A stretch of 64,000 nt of DNA from Pelagibius litoralis (GTDB lineage: Bacteria; Pseudomonadota; Alphaproteobacteria; Kiloniellales; DSM-21159): the NCBI GenBank assembly GCA_029287455.1, contig JARFRB010000092.1, forward strand, positions 1-64,000. The letters run 5' to 3'. The notes beneath the pieces were generated by a model. That model made no database searches. It had not been told where the DNA came from and worked only from the letters and a program-made list of their open reading frames with translations. Below are positions 58,563-64,000 of the stretch, in pieces; position 1 is the first letter of the stretch, and each line of letters starts with the position of its first letter. The translations under genes and the position numbers were made by a program.

Positions 58563-60458
58563 ATGCACTGGGGGTTTAGAATCGGGCAAGTCTATCGTCT
58601 AATGGCTCCGCCGATGGCGTTTCAAGCCGACTTAGGGAAAGTCAGGACGCGAGTGCGCAGGTATTTCAACTCAGGCAAGCGAGCGCTTGTGGGGCTGCGG
58701 CGGTTCCGCCGCAACGACCAGTTGGTGCTCGGGCTGCTGTCCACCATTGTCGGGGCGATTGGGGGCCTGGCGGCCATCGCCTTCAGAACGGTCATCGACA
58801 CGATTCAGTTCTTCGGCTTCGGCTCCGCGCCTGACCAGATCGCTTCGGCGGCGGCCTCGCTGGAGTGGTGGCATGTCTTGGCGGTCCCGACCTTCGGGGG
58901 CTTGCTGGTCGGCCTTTTCGTTTACCGCTTCATGCCCGAAGGGCGGCCGCAAGGGGTTGCTCATGTCATCGAGGCAGCGGCTTTGAGAGGGGGCCAGATG
59001 TCCCTCATGGTGGGCGTCCGCGCCGCCCTGGTCTCGGCCGCCTCGATCGGTTTCGGCGCTTCGGTTGGGCGCGAAGGGCCGGTGGTGCATCTGGGCGCCA
59101 GCCTGGCGTCCTGGACGGCGCAGGTCCTGCACCTCGACAGGTCGCGCACCCGAACCTTGCTTGGCTGCGGCGTTGCGGCCGCGGTGGCGGCCTCGTTTAA
59201 CGCCCCCATCGCGGGGGTTTTCTTCGCGCTGGAAGTGGTGGTCGGCCACTACGCCTTGTCCGCCTTCGCGCCAATCGTGATCGCGGGCGTGTTCGGCACC
59301 TTGATCAGCCGCATGCACTACGGCGATTTCCCCGCCTTCGTCTTGCCGCAAGCTCATAGCATCGGGACGGTCTGGGAATTTCCGGCCTTCATGTTACTAG
59401 GATTGGTCTCGGCCCTGGCCGCCGTGTTGTTCATGCGCTCGATCATTTTTTCCGAGGGCGTCTTTAGGCGGTTCCCGGGACCGGTCTGGATCCGCCCGGC
59501 ACTGGGTGGATTGGCCGTGGGGCTGATGGCCTTGGTCTTCCCGCAAGTTCTGGGCGTGGGGTATGGCGCCACCGACGCGGCCTTGCAGGAACGCTATGGG
59601 CTCTGGCTGCTCTTGGCTTTGGTCGTGGCGAAGACGGCGGCTACCGGCATTTCCATCGGTTCGGGCTTTGGCGGCGGCGTATTTTCTCCCTCGCTTTTCG
59701 TCGGTGCGATGGTGGGCGGCGCTTACGGCATCATCGCGGGCTCGGCCTTCCCCGACCTGGCATCTAGCCACGGCGCATACACCATCATCGGGATGGCGGC
59801 GGTGGCCGGGGCCGTGCTGGGCGCGCCGATTTCCACCATCCTGATCGTCTTCGAGATGACCGGTGACTACGCCTTGACCATCGCACTGATGATTGCCACG
59901 GCCATCGCCAGCGTCACGGTTCAGCAGGTTGGGATCCCCTCGTTCTTCATCGGTCAGTTGCAGCGCCGGGGCGTGAAGCTGACCGAGGGCCACGAGACAC
60001 GCCTCTTGGCGGACATCAAGATTCGCAGCCTTCTGGACCGCAACTACGCGACAGTCCCGGCTGAGGCGCCCCTGGCCGAGGTGCGTAAGGCGCTCGTTCA
60101 GGCACCCTTCGCGGAGCTCATGGTGATTGATGGCCATGGCGCGTTGCTAGGGACTATCACCTTCGCGGACTTCACCGATAGCTTCTTCGATACCAGCAAG
60201 GACGAGAAGTTCACCGCGCGGGACGTTGCCCGTGTGAACCCCCCTCTGCTCCTCGCGGACGACAGCTTGGGGCGGGCGATCGAGGTGTTTCGCGAGTGCG
60301 GCGAGGCCCACATCCCCGTGGTGGATTCGAAAGACGATCGAAAGCTGCTGGGCCTCGCCCACGAACATGAAACCATGGCGGCCTACCACCGGACCCTGAT
60401 GGCCGCCCGGGCCGAGGAAAGGGGCGAAGCCGCGAGCCGCTTTCCCGAACGCCCCTGA
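58563..60458 (+). CDS. CLC-family chloride channel/antiporter with CBS domains
   Basis: 631 residues: a CLC membrane domain (about 60-460) and two CBS domains (about 485-605; IRSLLDRNYATVPAEAPLAE, then DVARVNPPLLLADDSLGRA). GASVGREGPVVHLGASL holds the gating Glu of GREGP, and GSGFGGGVFSPSLFVG matches the GxFxP motif. The first filter motif GSGIP is replaced by EGRPQGVAH; this replacement is seen in related alphaproteobacterial CLCs. The Glu suggests H+/Cl- exchange rather than a channel. ATG at 58563; ATGs at 58602 and 58614 are alternatives that trim only the soluble start. Confidence 0.9.
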   Translation: MHWGFRIGQVYRLMAPPMAFQADLGKVRTRVRRYFNSGKRALVGLRRFRRNDQLVLGLLSTIVGAIGGLAAIAFRTVIDTIQFFGFGSAPDQIASAAASLEWWHVLAVPTFGGLLVGLFVYRFMPEGRPQGVAHVIEAAALRGGQMSLMVGVRAALVSAASIGFGASVGREGPVVHLGASLASWTAQVLHLDRSRTRTLLGCGVAAAVAASFNAPIAGVFFALEVVVGHYALSAFAPIVIAGVFGTLISRMHYGDFPAFVLPQAHSIGTVWEFPAFMLLGLVSALAAVLFMRSIIFSEGVFRRFPGPVWIRPALGGLAVGLMALVFPQVLGVGYGATDAALQERYGLWLLLALVVAKTAATGISIGSGFGGGVFSPSLFVGAMVGGAYGIIAGSAFPDLASSHGAYTIIGMAAVAGAVLGAPISTILIVFEMTGDYALTIALMIATAIASVTVQQVGIPSFFIGQLQRRGVKLTEGHETRLLADIKIRSLLDRNYATVPAEAPLAEVRKALVQAPFAELMVIDGHGALLGTITFADFTDSFFDTSKDEKFTARDVARVNPPLLLADDSLGRAIEVFRECGEAHIPVVDSKDDRKLLGLAHEHETMAAYHRTLMAARAEERGEAASRFPERP

Positions 60459-60479
60459 CGAACTCGACGTCGAAGGGCG

Positions 60480-61619
60480 CTAGTCTTCCAGTAGATAGCC
60501 TGTGCGGTGGGGCAAGCTTTCCCGCCCCACAATCTTCGCGACGGTTTGTCCCGGCGTCACGAATTTGTGGCCCCGGCGCGAAAGGACCAGTCCGTCGGTG
60601 CCGGCGTGAATGGCGCGCCGGGCCGATGCGGGGTTCTCGGCCGCCGGATCCACCAGTTCGGCGATCAACTGGCCTTTCTCGACCTCCGCACCGAGCGGCA
60701 CGGTGTAGACCAGGATTCCGGCGGAAGCGGCCTTCACGCTGTCGGTTGCGTCGAGCATGGTGGCCTCGCACTGCAACGCTGGCAGAGGACCGGGGTCACC
60801 GGCGATGAAACCGCGCCTTTGCAGCACGCGGAATATGGCTTGGGCATCGCTTTCGGCCAAGGCGTTGGAAACGTCCGCGAAGCCCCGCAGCTCCACCGTG
60901 GCCGCGAGGCAGGCCGGCGGTATCGGGTTGTCCGGGAACATCCGAGCGAGTTTGAGCCAGGGACCGGAGAAGGCTTCGTCGAAGGAGGCGCCGCCGGAAT
61001 CCTCCGCCAGCATCACCGCCCGGCTGCCCAACTCCGCCGCAAGATCCTGAGCTTCCGGCCAGTGCTGTGGCAGTAAGAAAAGATGAGATAGGGCCTCGTC
61101 GTCGCAATGCAGGTCGAGGATCAGGTCGGCGTCGCAGGCCTCGCGGGCAAGAGTGAGACGCAGCTGATCCAGTGCCTTCGCGGCACGGGTCTCTGCCAAA
61201 CTTTCCCGCAAGGCGGCCCTTATCGCGGCGATATTCACCGCCGCGTCCTCGCCCAAGTGCCCCGACACCCGCTCGCCAATCAGGCTTGCAAGATCTGGCC
61301 AAGAGCGGTTGAAGTTCCCGCCGCCGGCGAGATCGTAGCGGCCAAGCTGGTAGCCGTTGACCGACTGCGACAAGCCGATCGGATTGGCGTAAGGCACGAC
61401 CACGATTTGGCCGCTCACTGCCCCTTGCGCCGCCGCGGCATCCAGCTTGCGCAGCAGGTGGTGAGCGACCAGCATCCCCGGCGTTTCATCCGCATGCAGC
61501 GAGGCCTGGATGTAGGCCTTGGGCTGGGCTTCCGCGGCCCCATAGCGGTGCACCAGGAGGTATCGATCCGTCCCGGCGGAGGGGCTCGGCAAGGAAATCC
61601 GTTGGGTTTGGCGCGTCAT
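60480..61619 (-). CDS. Succinylglutamate desuccinylase/aspartoacylase-family hydrolase
   Basis: 379 residues. Zinc-binding residues appear as SLHADETPGM (His42, Glu45) and LILDLHCDDE (His171), the H-x-x-E ... H pattern of the family. ATVELRGFADVSN holds the catalytic Glu. The C-terminal 80 residues form a barrel-sandwich-like domain (AGILVYTVPLGAEVEKGQLI). Members deacylate N-acyl amino acids; the substrate is unknown. ATG at 61619; the extension to 61757 is rejected as it reaches into the helicase gene's start. Divergent from the helicase gene. Confidence 0.88.
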   Translation of the reverse strand: MTRQTQRISLPSPSAGTDRYLLVHRYGAAEAQPKAYIQASLHADETPGMLVAHHLLRKLDAAAAQGAVSGQIVVVPYANPIGLSQSVNGYQLGRYDLAGGGNFNRSWPDLASLIGERVSGHLGEDAAVNIAAIRAALRESLAETRAAKALDQLRLTLAREACDADLILDLHCDDEALSHLFLLPQHWPEAQDLAAELGSRAVMLAEDSGGASFDEAFSGPWLKLARMFPDNPIPPACLAATVELRGFADVSNALAESDAQAIFRVLQRRGFIAGDPGPLPALQCEATMLDATDSVKAASAGILVYTVPLGAEVEKGQLIAELVDPAAENPASARRAIHAGTDGLVLSRRGHKFVTPGQTVAKIVGRESLPHRTGYLLED

Positions 61620-61755
61620 CCCTGGCCTCCATGCACCCGGTCGCGGGCGGCGATCTTGGCGATTGCGCTCCCGACGGTCAATGACGGGGGCCGATGTTCG
61701 GCTTTTCGCGCTCAGGCCCTCGGAGATTCTTTCAATTCGAGCTATATATTCAGGC

Positions 61756-64000
61756 ATGTCATCGGAGTCGCCGCCCGTTTCCGCCGCCCTGCGGCCGCCC
61801 TATCTCGAGGGCCTGAACGAGTCCCAAATGGCCGCGGTAGAGGCGGTGGATGGGCCGGTGCTGATGCTGGCCGGCGCAGGGACCGGCAAAACGCGCGCGC
61901 TGACTACCCGGCTCGCGCACCTGCTGATCACGGGCCGGGCGCACCCGGGCCAAATCCTGGCGGTGACCTTCACCAACAAGGCGGCGCGCGAGATGCGCGA
62001 ACGGGTGGCGCGGCTCTTGGCCGTGCCCAGCGTCGAGGGCTGGTGGCTCGGGACCTTCCACGCCCTTTCGGCCCGGATCCTGAGAAGCCACGCGGAGTTG
62101 GTGGGGCTAAAGCCGAACTTTACCATCCTGGATACGGACGACCAGTTGCGCCTCGTGAAGCAATTGATCGCGGCGGAAGGCATTGAAGACAAGAAGTGGC
62201 CCGCACGGCTGCTGCTGTCGATGATTGAGCGCTGGAAGGATCGGGGATACACTCCGGACAAGGTTCCGGGCGCGGAGGCCGGCGAGTTCGCGAACGGCCG
62301 CGCGTTGGAGCTCTACGCGGCTTATCAGTCCCGGCTTTTGGAACTCAACGCCTGCGATTTCGGGGACCTGCTGCTGCACTGCCTGACCCTGTTTCAAAGC
62401 CGTCCGGAGGTTTTGGAGAGCTACCAAGACCGCTTTCATTACATCCTGGTGGACGAGTATCAGGACACCAACGTCGCCCAGTATCTCTGGCTGCGGCTGC
62501 TTGCCCAGAAGCGCCGGAACCTCTGCTGCGTAGGGGACGACGACCAGTCGATCTACGGCTGGCGGGGGGCGGAGGTCGGGAATATCCTGCGTTTCGAGCA
62601 GGATTTTCCGGGTGCGAAGGTGGTGCGCTTGGAACGAAACTATCGCTCCACTCCGCACATCCTGGCCGCCGCTTCCGGCTTGATTGCGCAAAATCAGGGG
62701 CGGCTGGGCAAGACCCTTTGGACCGAGGGCCGCGAGGGCCCGAAGGTGCGGGTGCGGGGGCTGTGGGACGGGGAGGCCGAGGCTCGCTTCGTCGGGGAGG
62801 AGATCGAGGCTCTGCAGCGCGACCAGCACGGTTTGGACGAGATTGCCGTCCTGGTCCGCACCGGCGCCCAGACCCGCGAGTTCGAGGAGCGCTTCGTCAC
62901 CTTGGGGCTTCCCTACAGGGTGGTGGGCGGACCCCGTTTCTACGAGCGCCGGGAGATCCGGGACGCGCTGGCTTACCTCAGGGTGCTGCACTCGAACGAC
63001 GACGACCTCGCCTTCGAGCGCATCTTCAATCTGCCCAAGCGTGGCCTGGGCGATGCCTCTCTGCGCTTGTTGCAGGGGCTGCGGCGGGGGCGGAGCCTCT
63101 CGCTCTTCGAGGCAGCGCGGCAAGTCGCCGAAACCGACGAACTTCGGCCGCAAGCCAGGCGCGCGCTCGGCGATTTGGTCCGCGCTTTCGACGGCTGGCG
63201 GGAGCTTGCTGCGGACATGCCGCATCCCGAACTTGCGGAAGTGGTGCTTGACGAATCCGGCTACACCGACATGTGGCGCAACGACAAATCGATCGAAGCG
63301 CCCGGCCGGCTGGAGAATCTCAAGGAACTGATTGAGGCCCTGCGCGAGTTCGATACCCTCGCGGGCTTCCTGGAACATGTCAGCCTGGTGATGGAGAACC
63401 TGGAGGACTCCAGTCGCGAGCAGGTCACGATTATGACGCTGCACGCGGCCAAGGGCCTGGAGTTCGAGACCGTCTTCCTGCCGGGCTGGGAGGAGGGCCT
63501 GTTCCCCAACCAGCGTGCTCTCGACGAAACCGGCATGAAGGGTTTGGAGGAGGAGAGGCGGCTTGCCTATGTGGGCCTCACCCGCGCCAAGACCCGCGCG
63601 GTCGTTAGCTTCGCCGCGAACCGGCGCTTGCATGGCTCCTGGGCGGCCGCCATCCCCTCGCGCTTCGTGGACGAGCTGCCGGAAGATCATGTGGAGCAGG
63701 AAAGCGACCAGGGCCTATATGGCGCTTCCGCACAGACCTGGGGCGGCGGGTTCGGGGGCTTCCAGGACTGGGGCGATACGCGGAATTCGCCGGGCATGCT
63801 GCGGGCACGGGCGCGAGAGCGCACGGGCGCGCCCTTGATCGAAGGCAGCGCCATGCTGGTTCACGACCTTCCGGCCGACCGGTTCGGGATGGGCGGGCGC
63901 GTCTTTCATCAGAAGTTCGGCTATGGGACCGTATCCTTCGTGGAGGGCGAGCGCTTGACCATCGCCTTCGACAAAGCCGGCGAGAAGAAGGTGATGGCAT
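61756..64000 (+). CDS. UvrD/PcrA-type DNA helicase (3' truncated by window edge)
   Basis: 748 complete codons are visible, no stop before the right edge. ATG at 61756. SF1A helicase motifs: GLNESQMAAVEA (Q motif), Walker A LAGAGTGKT at 39-47, VTFTNKAAREM, GTFHAL, DEYQDTN at 233-239, GDDDQSIYGWRGA, RNYRST, TIMTLHAAKGLEFETV and EERRLAYVGLTRAK. The C-terminus carries the Gly-rich linker and the VFHQKFGYGTVSFVEG unit seen in UvrD/PcrA tails. It unwinds DNA in excision and mismatch repair and replication restart. uvrD versus pcrA cannot be decided; the last residues lie outside. Confidence 0.95.
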   Translation, partial: MSSESPPVSAALRPPYLEGLNESQMAAVEAVDGPVLMLAGAGTGKTRALTTRLAHLLITGRAHPGQILAVTFTNKAAREMRERVARLLAVPSVEGWWLGTFHALSARILRSHAELVGLKPNFTILDTDDQLRLVKQLIAAEGIEDKKWPARLLLSMIERWKDRGYTPDKVPGAEAGEFANGRALELYAAYQSRLLELNACDFGDLLLHCLTLFQSRPEVLESYQDRFHYILVDEYQDTNVAQYLWLRLLAQKRRNLCCVGDDDQSIYGWRGAEVGNILRFEQDFPGAKVVRLERNYRSTPHILAAASGLIAQNQGRLGKTLWTEGREGPKVRVRGLWDGEAEARFVGEEIEALQRDQHGLDEIAVLVRTGAQTREFEERFVTLGLPYRVVGGPRFYERREIRDALAYLRVLHSNDDDLAFERIFNLPKRGLGDASLRLLQGLRRGRSLSLFEAARQVAETDELRPQARRALGDLVRAFDGWRELAADMPHPELAEVVLDESGYTDMWRNDKSIEAPGRLENLKELIEALREFDTLAGFLEHVSLVMENLEDSSREQVTIMTLHAAKGLEFETVFLPGWEEGLFPNQRALDETGMKGLEEERRLAYVGLTRAKTRAVVSFAANRRLHGSWAAAIPSRFVDELPEDHVEQESDQGLYGASAQTWGGGFGGFQDWGDTRNSPGMLRARARERTGAPLIEGSAMLVHDLPADRFGMGGRVFHQKFGYGTVSFVEGERLTIAFDKAGEKKVMA

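Noticed and set aside
1-64000. CRISPR arrays, insertion sequences, phage genes, tRNA or rRNA genes, attachment sites
   Set aside because: No direct repeats with spacers, transposase motifs, integrase motifs or RNA consensus boxes were seen on either strand.

Overview
The window is GC-rich chromosomal DNA from an alphaproteobacterium. I infer a Rhodospirillales/Kiloniellales-type, probably marine or free-living, organism from the mix of gene families (DUF2336, GlxBCD-GlnT, cbb3 oxidase preceded by an FNR/FixK box, DUF2189, orphan CoxL-like protein, sulfatase). The genus cannot be fixed from the sequence. Coding density is high, both strands are used, and many neighbours overlap by ATGA or GTGA. 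I see no tRNA, rRNA, CRISPR array, insertion sequence or prophage. Both ends cut genes: an APH/P-loop kinase fusion on the left and a UvrD/PcrA-type helicase on the right.

Layout. 1-5.5 kb: kinase fusion, a DUF2189 membrane protein, a perfect FNR/FixK box and the complete ccoNOQP operon for a microaerobic cbb3 oxidase, without the ccoGHIS assembly genes. 5.6-9.4 kb: a PQQ-type sugar dehydrogenase, then nitronate monooxygenase, a small DMT transporter and the decayed remnant of a pyridoxamine-phosphate-oxidase-like gene, all divergent from a LysR regulator. 9.6-15.1 kb: a small Cys-repeat secreted protein, a three-gene coiled-coil/membrane operon of unknown function, a TerB/DUF533 protein and a BON-LysM protein. 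15.2-22 kb: an ABC transporter, a GH144-like glucanase and a GH15 glucosidase in one overlapping operon, divergent from a GH3 beta-glucosidase; none of the three hydrolases has a signal peptide, so this looks like import followed by cytoplasmic breakdown of a glucan. 22.3-26.8 kb: a glutathione transferase and a 1259-residue AsmA protein with an embedded peptidoglycan-binding-like domain. 27-31.2 kb: glxBCD-glnT, the N-methylglutamate-synthase-like and type III glutamine-synthetase-like set. 31.2-34 kb: an outer-membrane-like protein and a polytopic membrane protein, divergent around a 16-bp perfect palindrome, and a small secreted protein.

34-44 kb: a sulfatase, a secreted HAD phosphatase, an octaheme cytochrome with TPR repeats, a FadL-type porin and a fumarase/PcaB-superfamily lyase on the plus strand, then a lone molybdopterin hydroxylase large subunit on the minus strand. 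44-50 kb: DUF2336, flavodoxin-like, two small unknown proteins, an MFS transporter, a DadA-like oxidoreductase and a DOPA-dioxygenase-like protein. 50-64 kb: a Na+/H+ antiporter with a cyclic-nucleotide-binding domain, fumC coupled to a ribbon-helix-helix protein, an MlaA lipoprotein, a bile-acid-type symporter, a thioesterase, a pentapeptide-repeat protein, a GNAT acetyltransferase, a CLC channel with CBS domains, an aspartoacylase-family hydrolase and the helicase.

The most promising unexplained modules are the coiled-coil operon at 10.2-13.7 kb with its TerB and BON-LysM neighbours, and the sulfatase/HAD/octaheme/porin cluster at 34.2-40.5 kb. The glucan cluster is the clearest metabolic hypothesis. 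All family names rest on motif recognition by eye; no database search was run.
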